A stretch of DNA of 64,000 nt from positions 23,924-87,923 of the forward strand of contig JARFRB010000087.1 in assembly GCA_029287455.1 (NCBI GenBank). Reading direction: 5' to 3'. The translations under genes were made by a program, and so were the position numbers. Positions 41,382-50,629 of the stretch are shown here, piece by piece. This stretch comes from Pelagibius litoralis (GTDB lineage Bacteria; Pseudomonadota; Alphaproteobacteria; Kiloniellales; DSM-21159). Under the pieces are notes generated by a model. It saw only the letters and a program-made list of their open reading frames with translations, did not search any database and was not told the origin of the DNA. Every line of letters starts with the position of its first letter. Within the stretch, counting starts at the first letter, position 1.

Positions 41382-42650
41382 TCAGAGCGCTTGGCCCTGA
41401 ACGGCGGCGAGCTCGTCGCCGCCGGCTTCCGCTTCGGCCCCCAAGAGCTCCCCGTAAAGCTCGAGCGTGACCTCGCACATAGTTTCCTTGGCGTAGTGTT
41501 CGCGGGTGTGCGCGATCGCAAGTTCGGCGAGCGTTCGCCGTTCTTCCGAGGATAGGCCGGTTACCGCCTGCAGGGCGGAAACGATCCCCGCCGAGTCCCC
41601 GGGCGCCACCAGCACGCCGGTCTGGCCCGGTATGATCTGTTCGCCCACACCCCCCTCGCGGCTGGCGATAACCGGCTTTCCCATGGCCTGGGCTTCGCTC
41701 ACGATGCGGCTGAAACTTTCGGGCCAGGTGTCCACGGAAATCACCGCGTCGCAAAGCTTGTAGGCGGCGGGCATGTCGCGGCAATCGTCCAGAATCGCTA
41801 CGCGCCCCTCGACGCCGCGCTTGCGGATCAGTTCCTCCAGTTCCAGGCGCGCCCGTTCGGGCACCAGCGCCGGTGGCAGCAGCAAGGCCGTCAAATCCAT
41901 CTCGGCGCCAAGATGGCGCAGGGATTCGATCAAGGTTCGGAAATCCTTCCCGGAGTCGAGGCGTCCCGGCACGATGACCAGCGGCGCGCCGTCGCCGATC
42001 CGCCAGCGCGTCGCCAGTTGGATGACCCTTTCATCGGAAACGCGCGCCGGGTCGAAAGCTTCGAAGTCAATTCCAGGATGGACCAGGCGCACCTTCGAAG
42101 CGTCCGCGCCCGGACCCGAGCCGAGTTGCTCGGCGAGATGCCGCGAGGTCGCGATCACGCGGTCGCCCGACAACATCGGCGACTCGTAGCGGGCCTTCAA
42201 GCCGATCCGGCTTCGGCGGGGTAGCTTGAAGGTCGTGACGAGTTTCGGCTTGCGCCCCGGCGCGACGCGTCTGATTGCCCAAAGCGCGGCCTTGCTTGCC
42301 GTGCGCCCGCGTGCGTGCACGATCCCCACGCCGTGGTCGCCGATGATCTTCACGAGCTGCTTGGCGGCCCGCGACGTCGCGATCGGATTGCTTTCGGTCA
42401 GCGCCACCTCGAAATGCTCGACACCTTGGCGCGGCAGTTCGCGAAGCCGGGCCCCGCCCCCGGACGCTATCAGGGAGCCGGCACCAGCTTGGGCGACCGC
42501 CGCCGCGACGTCGATGGATCCGCGCGCCGTGCCGCTGTCGTCCAGCCACGGCAAGACCTGCAAAACGACAGGCCGCCCGGTTTCCCCAGCGGATTTCCCA
42601 GCCGTTTTCCCCCTGGCGCTTGGGTTGCTATCTTGGCGCGTTCCCGGCAC
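41382..42650 (-). CDS. GT4-family glycosyltransferase, stand-alone
   Basis: 422 residues; the first 25 or so look like a dispensable leader, so the start may be downstream. The N-terminal domain has VVLQVLPWLDDSGTARGSID. The C-terminal domain has VIVPGRLDSGKDFRTLIESL and the EX7E motif in WPESFSRIVSEAQAMGKPVI, followed by ASREGGVGEQI. This layout is typical of transferases in LPS-core or exopolysaccharide synthesis. It is not adjacent to the 6-12 kb glycosyltransferase operon, and its acceptor is unknown. Confidence 0.85.
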   Translation of the reverse strand: MPGTRQDSNPSARGKTAGKSAGETGRPVVLQVLPWLDDSGTARGSIDVAAAVAQAGAGSLIASGGGARLRELPRQGVEHFEVALTESNPIATSRAAKQLVKIIGDHGVGIVHARGRTASKAALWAIRRVAPGRKPKLVTTFKLPRRSRIGLKARYESPMLSGDRVIATSRHLAEQLGSGPGADASKVRLVHPGIDFEAFDPARVSDERVIQLATRWRIGDGAPLVIVPGRLDSGKDFRTLIESLRHLGAEMDLTALLLPPALVPERARLELEELIRKRGVEGRVAILDDCRDMPAAYKLCDAVISVDTWPESFSRIVSEAQAMGKPVIASREGGVGEQIIPGQTGVLVAPGDSAGIVSALQAVTGLSSEERRTLAELAIAHTREHYAKETMCEVTLELYGELLGAEAEAGGDELAAVQGQAL

Positions 42651-42685
42651 CCTTGCCTCTCACCTCGTTGGAAACGAATCCCGTC

Positions 42686-43471
42686 ATGACGCAGCAAACA
42701 CCCACGGAAGTCGAAACCTCTTATCTACAACGGAAGGGGGAGTCCAAGCTAGCCTATAAGCGTCTCGCTGGAAGAAAGCCGGGGATTGTTTTCCTGGGCG
42801 GTTTTCGCTCGGACATGACAGGCACGAAGGCGCTCGCCCTGGAGGCGCACGCGCGGCGCGGTGGCCATGCGTTCGTGCGGTTCGACTACTTCGGTCACGG
42901 TCAATCGGACGGGGATTTCACCGAAGGCACTATCGGCCTCTGGTTGGAAGACGCGATCGCCGTTCTGGATGAGTTGACCGAGGGGCCGCAAGTGCTCGTG
43001 GGCTCCTCCATGGGCGGCTGGCTGATGCTGCTCGCCGCCCTTGCCCGTCCGGAGCGGGTGGCCGCCTTGATCGGCTTGGCCGCGGCTCCCGACTTCACGC
43101 AGGACCTGATGTGGGACGTCTTTCCGGAAGACCGGCGGCGCGCGTTGATGGAGTCCGGGCAGGTCCTCGAGCACTCGGAGTATTCCGAGGACGCGACGCC
43201 GATCACCTTGAAGCTTATCGAGGAGGGGCGCCACCATTTGCTGCTGCGCGAGCGTATCCCCATCGACTGCCCGGTCAGGCTTCTCCATGGCATGGCCGAT
43301 CCGGACGTGCCCTGGCAGACCTCGCCCCGGCTTGCCAAGGCCCTGGCGTCATCGGACGTGGAAGTGACCCTGCTGAAGGACGGCGATCACCGGCTTTCCA
43401 CGCCGCGTGACCTGGACAGGCTGACGGGCACGCTCGACTCGGTTATCGAGACCCTTAGCGCTCTGCCTTGA
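42686..43471 (+). CDS. Alpha/beta hydrolase (ABHD10-like)
   Basis: 261 residues from ATG 42686. It has the nucleophile elbow VLVGSSMGGWLMLL (Ser near residue 112), the oxyanion loop GIVFLGGFRSDMTG, a DYFGHGQSDGDF strand-loop, a candidate acid Asp in LLHGMADPDVPW and the His in LKDGDHRLSTP. The N-terminal YLQRKGESKLAYKRLAG matches the branch related to mitochondrial ABHD10, a thioesterase/deacylase family. Stop codons overlap the convergent epimerase gene by 17 bases. Confidence 0.82.
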   Translation: MTQQTPTEVETSYLQRKGESKLAYKRLAGRKPGIVFLGGFRSDMTGTKALALEAHARRGGHAFVRFDYFGHGQSDGDFTEGTIGLWLEDAIAVLDELTEGPQVLVGSSMGGWLMLLAALARPERVAALIGLAAAPDFTQDLMWDVFPEDRRRALMESGQVLEHSEYSEDATPITLKLIEEGRHHLLLRERIPIDCPVRLLHGMADPDVPWQTSPRLAKALASSDVEVTLLKDGDHRLSTPRDLDRLTGTLDSVIETLSALP

Positions 43472-44336
43472 GCTGGGCGGCTAGGCCCGCCCGGTAGTCG
43501 GGATAGATAAGGCGAACGCCGAGCTCGGTCTTGATACGCGCGTTGGCGACCCGTTTGTTGTCCGCGTAGAAGGTCCGCGCCATGGGGGAAAGCGCCTCGG
43601 GGTCGAAGGGCTGCTCGGGGGGTGGCCTGACACCCAGCAATTCGCAGGCGAAGGTGACCACATCCGGCGCTGGGGCGGGCAGGTCGTCCGCGAGATTGTA
43701 GGCCGCGCCCGGATTAGGTTTGGCGATGGACGCGCGCAGGACGCTGGCGATGTCGTCCACGTGGATTCGATTGAATACCTGCCCTGGCTTCACCAGGCGC
43801 TTGGCCCGCCCGGCCCGCACCGTATCCAATTGGCTGCGGCCCGGTCCGTAGATGCCGGACAAGCGGAAGATGTGGACCGGCAGGGCTTGTGACTCATGTA
43901 ATTCGAGCCAAGCGTCCTCCGCCAGCTTCCGGCGCTGGGAATTCGCCGTGCTTGGGACGCGCGGGGAGGACTCGTCGACCCAGCCGCCGTCTGCGTTTCC
44001 GTAGACGCCGGTCGTCGAGAGATAGCCGACCCAGCGCGGGCGGGCGTCGAGAATATCCGACTCGTGGTGATCAAGCACCGGGTCGCCAGCCAGATCCGGC
44101 GGCACCGAGGTTAGGAAATGGCTGCTGCCCGCCAGGGCGCGCTCCGGGTCTGCAAGAGGCCGGTCTCGGTCGAAGGCGAAGGCCTCGAACCCTTGAGCGG
44201 TTAGCGCGTCCAGCCGCTCGGGCGAGCGCGCGGTCCCCGCCACGCGCCAGCCCTCGGCCAGCAGTTGGCGGCCGAGTGCCTGGGCGCTGTAGCCGAGTCC
44301 GAAACAGAACAGGCGGGGCTTCGACTGTTTTTCCAT
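43455..44336 (-). CDS. SDR-family NAD-dependent epimerase/dehydratase (YeeZ-like)
   Basis: 293 residues from ATG 44336; a longer frame adds residues with no family character. The dinucleotide-binding loop is LFCFGLGYSAQALGRQLLAE. The extended-SDR region has YLSTTGVYGNADGGWVDE and IFRLSGIYGPGRSQLDTV. The classic YxxxK is replaced by an atypical SQRRKLAEDAW arrangement, common in the YeeZ branch. NRIHVDDIASVL is the substrate-side motif. Substrate unknown. Confidence 0.8.
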   Translation of the reverse strand: MEKQSKPRLFCFGLGYSAQALGRQLLAEGWRVAGTARSPERLDALTAQGFEAFAFDRDRPLADPERALAGSSHFLTSVPPDLAGDPVLDHHESDILDARPRWVGYLSTTGVYGNADGGWVDESSPRVPSTANSQRRKLAEDAWLELHESQALPVHIFRLSGIYGPGRSQLDTVRAGRAKRLVKPGQVFNRIHVDDIASVLRASIAKPNPGAAYNLADDLPAPAPDVVTFACELLGVRPPPEQPFDPEALSPMARTFYADNKRVANARIKTELGVRLIYPDYRAGLAAQLKAER

Positions 44337-44440
44337 GGTTCCGGGAAGATGGCGTCTCGCGGACCCGGCGCCAAGCCGCAAAGTTCGCTTGACAGCCTAT
44401 GCGTGGGCGTGATCTTCAGCGCATGATCTCCGGCAGGCAT

Positions 44441-45301
44441 ATGGGCATTTGGTGGCGGTCCTTTCTGGCGGCGGTGTCCATGGTCTTGCTCGTCCATGCG
44501 CCGGCCGGGGCTCAGCGCGAGCTGGATGAGGCGGCGGCGGCGGCGCGCTACCGCACCTGTCTGGCCTTGGCCGACGAAAATCCGCAATCGGCCTACGACC
44601 AGGCGCTGGACTGGCGGGATCACAACAGCGGAGGACGCCCGGCCGAACACTGCGCCGCGGTTGCCCTCACGCGCCTTGGCTCGTTCACCGAGGCGGCGCG
44701 GCGCCTGGAGATCCTCGCGCGGGACTCCGAGGAGGGCATGGCAGCGCAACTCTATGGCCAGGCGGGTCAGGCCTGGTATCTGGCCGGCGACATGAAGCGG
44801 GCCTACAGCAATCAAACCAAGGCCGTGGATCGCGCGCCGGGCGATCCCGATCTGCTGATCGACCGGGCCTTCACCCTGGTGGACGCCAACGACGTCTGGC
44901 GGGCGATCGACGACTTGACCTTGGCCGCGCAGCTCGCGCCGGGCCGTGGCGACATTCTGATCTATCGAGCGAGCGCCCATCGTCTGGTGGGGTCGCCCGA
45001 TCTCGCGATGACCGATGTCGAGCGTGGCTTGACGCTCTTGCCCAACGACGCCAACGGCCTGCTGGAACGGGGCATTCTCAAGCGCATGGAGGGGGACGAA
45101 GCGGGCGCGCGGGCGGATTGGCTCGACGCCATCCAGGCCGACCCTGAAAGCGAGGCGGCCGAGGCCGCGCGCGGCAATCTCGCGCGCATGGATATTGGCG
45201 GGCAGGGTTCTGGTATTGAGGAGTCAGGTAATGTTGGCTCGGGTGGTGAGGACTCGGGCGTTGGGGACTCGGAAATGGAAGGGCCGCCGCTGCCTCAGTA
45301 G
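44441..45301 (+). CDS. Exported TPR-repeat protein, unknown role
   Basis: 286 residues from ATG 44441, chosen because GGCAGG precedes it and it gives a clean signal peptide (hydrophobic core [11 protein letters not shown], cleavage after APAGA). Upstream ATGs at 44399 and 44423 are alternatives, and a TTGACA hexamer lies at 44389. The body is tetratricopeptide-like ([40 protein letters not shown]). The C-terminal 27 residues are an acidic Gly/Ser/Glu tail ([18 protein letters not shown]). It is probably a periplasmic scaffold. Its stop overlaps truA's by 7 bases. Confidence 0.75.
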   Translation: MGIWWRSFLAAVSMVLLVHAPAGAQRELDEAAAAARYRTCLALADENPQSAYDQALDWRDHNSGGRPAEHCAAVALTRLGSFTEAARRLEILARDSEEGMAAQLYGQAGQAWYLAGDMKRAYSNQTKAVDRAPGDPDLLIDRAFTLVDANDVWRAIDDLTLAAQLAPGRGDILIYRASAHRLVGSPDLAMTDVERGLTLLPNDANGLLERGILKRMEGDEAGARADWLDAIQADPESEAAEAARGNLARMDIGGQGSGIEESGNVGSGGEDSGVGDSEMEGPPLPQ

Positions 45302-46065
45302 ACCACCTGCGTGAGATATAGGCCGTCGGGCGGCGCGGTGGGCCCGGCGGCCCGGCGGTCGCGGGCCGCGAGAACCCGTGTCATGTCGTCCGGCGTCCAC
45401 TTGCCTTCGCCCACCAGCTTGAGCGAGCCCACCATGTTGCGGACCTGATGGTACAGGAAGGACCGGGCCTCGGCCACGATCTCGACGACCGCTTGGGCTT
45501 CGCCCGTTCCTGCCCGGGCGCGGTCGAGCCCCGGCAGGACGCTGAGCACGTCGAGGGTCTTCTCCGGGGACTTCGCCTGGCATTCGGCGGCGCGGAAAGA
45601 GGTGAAGTCGTGCCGACCCACCAAGCGTTCGGCTCCAAGCGCCATAGCCTCGATATCCAGCGGGCGCGGCACGAACCAGGCCCGGCCCCGGTCGAGGGCC
45701 AGAGGCGCGCGGCGGTTGACGATGCGGTACAGATACTTGCGGCCTTTGGCGGAGAAGCGGGCGTGAAAGTCAGCGGGTGCCTCTTCGGCGGCGAGCACCG
45801 CGACCGCGTGCGGCTTCAGGTGAAAGTTGAGCGCGTCGCGCAGGGTGCGGGCGTCGCTTTCCCGGAGAAGATCCAGATGGGCGGCCTGGCCTGAGGCGTG
45901 CACGCCCGAATCCGTCCGGCCCGCCCCTTGCACTTCGACGGACTCTCCGCTGAAGGCCAGGACCGCCTCCTCCAGGGCCTGCTGCACCGAATAGCCGTTG
46001 TCCTGGCGTTGCCAGCCGACGAAGTCCGTGCCGTCGTACTCTATGGTCAGTTTCCAGCGGGTCAC
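45295..46065 (-). CDS. truA: tRNA pseudouridine(38-40) synthase
   Basis: 256 residues. The catalytic Asp is in [20 protein letters not shown] (about residues 47-66). Other motifs are the N-terminal [49 protein letters not shown], and the C-terminal [20 protein letters not shown]. It overlaps fmt by 4 bases, preserving the usual fmt-truA coupling, but def is 5.5 kb away on the other strand. Confidence 0.96.
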   Translation of the reverse strand: MTRWKLTIEYDGTDFVGWQRQDNGYSVQQALEEAVLAFSGESVEVQGAGRTDSGVHASGQAAHLDLLRESDARTLRDALNFHLKPHAVAVLAAEEAPADFHARFSAKGRKYLYRIVNRRAPLALDRGRAWFVPRPLDIEAMALGAERLVGRHDFTSFRAAECQAKSPEKTLDVLSVLPGLDRARAGTGEAQAVVEIVAEARSFLYHQVRNMVGSLKLVGEGKWTPDDMTRVLAARDRRAAGPTAPPDGLYLTQVVY

Positions 46066-47024
46066 GGCAGGCGCGTCCCGGGCGGCAGGGTAAAACCGCG
46101 CAGCAGCTCTTGGGCCGTCATCGGCGCCTTGCCGGCCCGCTGCACACGAAGCGCGCGCAAGGCGCCCGGCCCGCAGGCGATCGTGAGACTGTCGTCGAGG
46201 ATGATGCCAGGGCCCGCCCCCGCGCCGGCGCCTTCCACGACCTCCGCCGCCAAGAGTTTGACGCGCTCCCCCTTCGCCTCGAACCAGGCGCCGGGAAAGG
46301 GCGCGAAGGCCCGCACTTGCCGGTGAATCTCACTGGCCGGGCGCGCCCAGTCGATGCGGCTCTCGGCGCGGTCGATTTTCGCGGCGTAGGTCACCCCGTC
46401 GGAGGGTTGCGCCAGCGCTTCGAGGCGCCCGGCCGCCACGCCCTCCAAGGCCTGGACCAGCAGGCGCGCGCCGCGTTCCGCCAGGGCGTCATGCAACTCC
46501 CCAGCGGTGGTCTCGGGGCCGATCTCCAGGCTCTCGCTTAGCACCACCGGCCCGGTGTCCAAACCTTCGTCCATGCGCATGATACTCACACCGGCCATCC
46601 GGTCGCCGGCCAGGATCGCGCGCTGGATCGGCGCGGCACCCCTCCATCGGGGCAGCAGGGACGCATGAACGTTGAAGCAACCGAGACGCGGCGCCTCCAG
46701 GATTGCTTTCGGCAAAAGCAGGCCGTATGCCACCACCACGGCGGCGTCGATCTCTAGCGCGGCGAAGTCTCGACCGGCATCCTCGCCCTTCAAGCTCGCC
46801 GGCGTGCGCACGGGCCAACCCCGCGACTCGGCCGCCGCCTGCACCGGCGAGGGACGCGGCTTGTGGCCCCGCCCGGCGGGGCGGGGCGGCTGGCTATAGA
46901 CCGCGGCGATCTCGTGCCCGGCCCCGGCCAAGGCCAGCAAGCTCGGCACCGCGAAATCGGGCGTGCCCATGAAGGCAAGGCGCAAGGTTTTATTGGACAG
47001 GGGCTTCGAGGTAGGGGTGCTCAT
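46062..47024 (-). CDS. fmt: Methionyl-tRNA formyltransferase
   Basis: 320 residues. The N-terminal catalytic domain has [39 protein letters not shown] and the formyl-THF site [20 protein letters not shown] with DEGLDTGPV (about residues 110-155). The C-terminal OB-like domain carries [20 protein letters not shown]. It formylates initiator Met-tRNA. It is upstream of and coupled to truA. Confidence 0.96.
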   Translation of the reverse strand: MSTPTSKPLSNKTLRLAFMGTPDFAVPSLLALAGAGHEIAAVYSQPPRPAGRGHKPRPSPVQAAAESRGWPVRTPASLKGEDAGRDFAALEIDAAVVVAYGLLLPKAILEAPRLGCFNVHASLLPRWRGAAPIQRAILAGDRMAGVSIMRMDEGLDTGPVVLSESLEIGPETTAGELHDALAERGARLLVQALEGVAAGRLEALAQPSDGVTYAAKIDRAESRIDWARPASEIHRQVRAFAPFPGAWFEAKGERVKLLAAEVVEGAGAGAGPGIILDDSLTIACGPGALRALRVQRAGKAPMTAQELLRGFTLPPGTRLP

Positions 47025-47078
47025 AGAAGGGGTTCTAGCAGGCCGAAGCCCCCACTGGCATCCCTATAGCACGAAGTC

Positions 47079-48323
47079 TCACGCCCGCCGCTTCACCGGT
47101 AAGGTTTCCACCTCGGCGCCGGTCTTGGGCTTGGCGTCCGCGGTATCGTAGCCATCGCGGGTTTGCGGCAGCTTGCGGCCGAGCAGGCCTGAGGCGACTT
47201 GATTGCGCAGCACCTGGGCCGTGCCGCCGCCGATGGTGAACATCCGTGCGTCGCGCAACATGCGCTCCAGGGGCAGATCGCGGGAATAGCCCGCGGCGCC
47301 GTGGAGCTGCAGGGCGTCGCTGGTGACCTTCACGGCGGTTTCGGCGGCGAGAATCTTCGCCTGCGCCGCCGTGGTCTGATCGGGGAAGCCGCCGCTGCCC
47401 TGGCTGAGGGCCGCGCGATGGATCATCAGCCGCGCGGCCTCCAGGCCGATGGACATGTCGGCCAGCATCCACTGCAAGCCCTGGAACTCGGCGATCGGCC
47501 GGCCGAACTGATGCCGGGCCTGGACGAAGGCCAGTGCTTGCTCGTAAGCGCCCTGAGCAATCCCCAAGGCAACCGTGGCGGCCCCCACGCGCTGGGCGTT
47601 GTAGGCAGACATCAAGGCAGCGAAGCCCCGGCCGGCCCCGCCCGGCGGCAGCAGCAGCCGCTCGGCCGGAAGCTCCAGATCCTCCAGGATCACCTCGGTT
47701 TCCGGAATGCCGCGCAGGCCCATGGCCGGGATGCGGCGGCCGATGCGCAAGCCCGGGTGCTCGTCCTTCAATGCCAGGAATCCGCCGATCCCCTGATCCT
47801 CGCCGCGGTCCAGGACCCGCGCGAAAATCAGATGCAGCCGCGACACCCCGCCGCCAGTGATCCAGTGCTTGTGGCCGTTCAGGACATAGCCCTCGCCGCG
47901 CCGCTCGGCCCGGCTGGTCATCTCGCTGGCGGCGCTGCCCGCTTCCGGCTCGGTGATGCAGATGGCGGGCTTGTCGCCCGAGAGCACGCAGTCCGCGGCC
48001 ATGCGCTTTTGCGCCTCGCTGCCGTAGGCCATGATGGCGCCCAAGGCGCCCATGTTGGCCTCGACCAGGATGCGGCCCGTGACACCGCAGACCCGCGCCA
48101 TCTCCTCGACCACCAGCACGGCTTCCAGGTAGCCAAGGCCCTTGCCGCCCAAGCTTTTCGGGAGGGTCATGCCCATGAAGCCGGCGTCCGTCAGTGCCTT
48201 AACGTTATCCCAAGGATAGGCTTCCGTGCGGTCGACCTCCGCCGCGCGGGGCGCGATCACTTGCTCCGCTAGGCGGCGTGCGGATTCCTTCAGACGGCTT
48301 TGCCCCTCGTCCAACCGTAGCAT
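47079..48323 (-). CDS. Acyl-CoA dehydrogenase-fold flavoprotein lacking the usual catalytic Glu; possible 3-sulfinopropionyl-CoA desulfinase
   Basis: 414 residues from ATG 48323, preceded by GGGAGGGAGA. Full ACAD fold with the FAD/substrate motif ICITEPEAGSAASEM (about residues 121-135) and C-terminal QLHGAAGYSRDLPLERMLRD. The catalytic Glu of MCAD-type enzymes (YEGT) is Gly here (IGGGTAQ), and the isovaleryl/long-chain alternative position holds Gln244 (SAYNAQRVGAAT). Arg84 sits in VTGRILVEA. As I recall, the Advenella 3-sulfinopropionyl-CoA desulfinase, an ACAD-fold enzyme without dehydrogenase activity, uses Arg84 and has Gln246 in place of the Glu. That makes desulfination plausible but unproven. 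ACAD-like lyase or an unknown reaction are alternatives. Confidence 0.8.
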   Translation of the reverse strand: MLRLDEGQSRLKESARRLAEQVIAPRAAEVDRTEAYPWDNVKALTDAGFMGMTLPKSLGGKGLGYLEAVLVVEEMARVCGVTGRILVEANMGALGAIMAYGSEAQKRMAADCVLSGDKPAICITEPEAGSAASEMTSRAERRGEGYVLNGHKHWITGGGVSRLHLIFARVLDRGEDQGIGGFLALKDEHPGLRIGRRIPAMGLRGIPETEVILEDLELPAERLLLPPGGAGRGFAALMSAYNAQRVGAATVALGIAQGAYEQALAFVQARHQFGRPIAEFQGLQWMLADMSIGLEAARLMIHRAALSQGSGGFPDQTTAAQAKILAAETAVKVTSDALQLHGAAGYSRDLPLERMLRDARMFTIGGGTAQVLRNQVASGLLGRKLPQTRDGYDTADAKPKTGAEVETLPVKRRA

Positions 48324-48578
48324 TCTCGATCTCCCTCCCCTCTCGGCGCGGCGCTTGGCGCAATGCCCCTGCAGCGATCTCATCACGAAATCGTGGGCGT
48401 GACTTCGGGTATGCTACGCCGCGCGGATCGTGGCGCAACAGGAATAAAGGCTAAAACGCAACGCGGCCCCCCATCCTCCCGCGCGACCCACGTCCCGCGC
48501 CACCCACGTGCGCTCTGCATGGCGCACTTGCCGAACCGGCGCTTCTGCGCGCCGGAGCAAGCTGGCATTCTTATTTCT

Positions 48579-49508
48579 ATGGGGGACAGCGTCACGCAAT
48601 CGCGGGCCTCGGCGCTTGGCAATCTGCGCGCCATCGGCCTGATCCTTTTCTCGGGCCTGGCCGTGATCGCCATGAACATCGCGATCCGCCGGATCGCCGA
48701 CGGCTTGCACCCTTTCGAGATCGCGTTCTTCCGCAATGTTTTCGGCTTCCTGGTCTTGCTGCCGCTGATCTGGCGGGCGGGCGGCTTCGGCGCCCTGAAG
48801 ACGCAGCGCCTGGGATTGCATGCCCTACGCGGTGTCTTCAACACCGTCGGCATGCTCGCGTTTTTCATGGCGCTGACCCTGGCCCCCTTGGCGGAGGTCA
48901 CGGCACTCAGCTTCACCTCGCCGCTCTTCGCCATGCTGGGCGCCGCCCTGGTGCTGGGGGAGCGGGCGGGGCCCAGGCGCTGGGCGGGGCTGATCATCGG
49001 TTTCATCGGGATGCTGATCATCCTGCGGCCCGGATTCGAGATCGTGGGGACCGGGGCGATCCTGACCGTGGGCTCCTCGGCGGCCTGGGCCTGCGCCATG
49101 CTGACCATCAAGGTGCTGGCGCGCAGCGAGCGCAGCCTGGTGATCACTGCCTACGCCGCGGTTTCCGTGGCGCTGCTTACCTTTCCGGCGGCTCTGCTTT
49201 ATTGGCGCTGGCCGACCCTCGAGGAGTACGGGATGCTGGTGGTGATCGGCCTGTTCGGCTCGCTCGCCCAGCTATCGCTCTCCCAAGCCTTCCGCGAGGC
49301 GGACGCCAGCGTGGTCTTGCCCTTCGACTTCAGCAAGCTGATTTGGGCCAGCCTTTTCGGCTTCCTCTTCTTCAGCGAGGTACCGGATATCTGGACCTGG
49401 TTGGGCGGCAGCGTGATTTTCGCCAGCGGCTGCTACATCGCTTACCGCGAGCGGGTGCGCCGTGGCGAAACTGTCAGCGGCTCACCGGCGACTGGAGGCG
49501 CCGACTAG
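48579..49508 (+). CDS. EamA-family (DMT superfamily) transporter
   Basis: 309 residues from ATG 48579; upstream in-frame codons give a non-hydrophobic leader and are rejected. About ten membrane helices in two EamA repeats: first repeat from AIGLILFSGLAVIAMNIAIR to LAPLAEVTALSFTSPLFAML, second from GAILTVGSSAAWACAMLTIK to FREADASVVLPFDFSKLIW. The family exports metabolites or amino acids; the substrate here is unknown. Its stop overlaps the convergent DUF6356 gene by 4 bases. Confidence 0.88.
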   Translation: MGDSVTQSRASALGNLRAIGLILFSGLAVIAMNIAIRRIADGLHPFEIAFFRNVFGFLVLLPLIWRAGGFGALKTQRLGLHALRGVFNTVGMLAFFMALTLAPLAEVTALSFTSPLFAMLGAALVLGERAGPRRWAGLIIGFIGMLIILRPGFEIVGTGAILTVGSSAAWACAMLTIKVLARSERSLVITAYAAVSVALLTFPAALLYWRWPTLEEYGMLVVIGLFGSLAQLSLSQAFREADASVVLPFDFSKLIWASLFGFLFFSEVPDIWTWLGGSVIFASGCYIAYRERVRRGETVSGSPATGGAD

Positions 49509-49771
49509 GAGGGGCGGGCCAGGCTCTCGGCGCGCGGCGAGACGGCGGTGCGCGCGGCCTTGCGGTTGCGGTTCGCCACCATGCGGTCGTGGAGCTCGGT
49601 AATCGCCTCGCTGCCGGTCTTCACGAAGAGGAAGGGCAGCACGCCGTGCAGCAAACAGGCGAAGCCGGCCAGGATCATCCGCGACCCGAAGCCGCTGGCC
49701 ATGACCAGATGCTCTCCATAGGTCTCGTCCACGGATTTCGGATGGTCGGTGAACAGGTCGGTGATGCTCAT
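49505..49771 (-). CDS. DUF6356-like small membrane protein
   Basis: 88 residues from ATG 49771, preceded by GAGGAAA. The N-terminal HPKSVDETYGEHLVMASGFG and membrane stretch MILAGFACLLHGVLPFLFV (about residues 32-50), then TGSEAITELHDRMVANR, match the layout of the DUF6356 family as I know it: a one- or two-helix membrane protein of unknown role. It is divergent from an Lrp-type regulator with 144 bases between starts, a common sign of direct control by that regulator. Confidence 0.7.
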   Translation of the reverse strand: MSITDLFTDHPKSVDETYGEHLVMASGFGSRMILAGFACLLHGVLPFLFVKTGSEAITELHDRMVANRNRKAARTAVSPRAESLARPS

Positions 49772-49915
49772 GGGGTTTCCTCGATCGCTTGCTGTCTCGT
49801 TATCTTGCATACAAAGATAGTTCGCGAATCGAGAAAAAGGCTTTCTTTGTTTCCACTCATTTGGCATATATGTAGGAAATTTTTCTTCCAAAGCGGAGCA
49901 AATGAGAAAAATTTT
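49772..49915. promoter_or_regulatory. AT-rich divergent promoter region between DUF6356 and lrp-type genes
   Basis: 144 bases, clearly richer in A/T than the flanks (about 49795-49915). It contains CATATATG at about 49865 and runs such as GGAAATTTTTCTTCC at about 49875-49889, an imperfect palindrome of the A/T-centred kind bound by Lrp/AsnC proteins. Operator function is inferred. Confidence 0.45.
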
Positions 49916-50377
49916 ATGGACCGTATCGACCGGAAGATTCTCAGGCTCCTGCAGGAAGATGCCGAACGGCCGCTTTCCGAGATTGCCGAGGCGGTGGGGT
50001 TGAGCACCACACCCTGCTGGCGCCGCATCCGAAACCTGGAAGACGCGGGTGTGATACGCCGGCGCGTCGCCTTGCTCGACCCGGGCCGCATGAACGTTGG
50101 GGTGACGGTCTTCGTGCGCATCCGCACAAGCCAGCACGACTACGATTGGCTGGAGGATTTCGCCAAGGCGGTGGCTGAGATGGAGGAGGTGGTCGAGTTC
50201 TACCGGATGAGCGGAGACATAGATTATTTGCTGCGGGTGGTGGTGCCGGATATCGCGGGCTACGACGAAGTCTATAAGCGCCTCATTCAGGCGGCAAAGC
50301 TATCGGACGTCAGCTCCAACTTCGCCATGGAGACTCTCAAGTACTCCACGGCCCTGCCGGTGACCTACGCCAAGTAA
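49916..50377 (+). CDS. Lrp/AsnC-family transcription regulator
   Basis: 153 residues from ATG 49916. The N-terminal winged HTH has MDRIDRKILRLLQEDAERPL and EIAEAVGLSTTPCWRRIRNL (about residues 1-42). The C-terminal RAM/AsnC effector domain has MSGDIDYLLRVVVPDIAGY (about residues 100-118). These regulators usually respond to amino acids and autoregulate, so the divergent DUF6356 gene and this gene are the likely targets. Confidence 0.93.
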   Translation: MDRIDRKILRLLQEDAERPLSEIAEAVGLSTTPCWRRIRNLEDAGVIRRRVALLDPGRMNVGVTVFVRIRTSQHDYDWLEDFAKAVAEMEEVVEFYRMSGDIDYLLRVVVPDIAGYDEVYKRLIQAAKLSDVSSNFAMETLKYSTALPVTYAK

Positions 50378-50392
50378 CCTATAACCAGTAAG

Positions 50393-50629
50393 TTACGCCA
50401 AGTGAACGCCGTGGCGTGGAGCTGCCGCGCTCCGCGTGCCCGAGGCTCGGTCCCTGCGATCGGCATCGGCCAAGCGGCGCATGCAAACCCGCTCGCGCTC
50501 GCCGTCGTCCCAGAGGACGCTTGCGTAAACTTCGCTCGTTCCGAGGACTGTTCCCCGCCGGGCCGCGTCTTGATCGTCAAGTGCCGATCCGGTGAGGCGG
50601 ACCCGCGCACCCTCGCGAAAACTCCGCAT
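50393..50629 (-). CDS. Small hypothetical protein
   Basis: 78 residues from ATG 50629; an in-frame TTG at 50677 would add 16. No named family recognised. The N-terminal half FREGARVRLTGSALDD then RRGTVLGTSEVYASVLWDDG looks like a small SH3/KOW-type beta-barrel, while the C-terminal 25 residues are low-complexity basic. No strong ribosome binding site. It is convergent with the Lrp-type gene. Moderately likely to be real. Confidence 0.45.
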   Translation of the reverse strand: MRSFREGARVRLTGSALDDQDAARRGTVLGTSEVYASVLWDDGERERVCMRRLADADRRDRASGTRSAAAPRHGVHLA

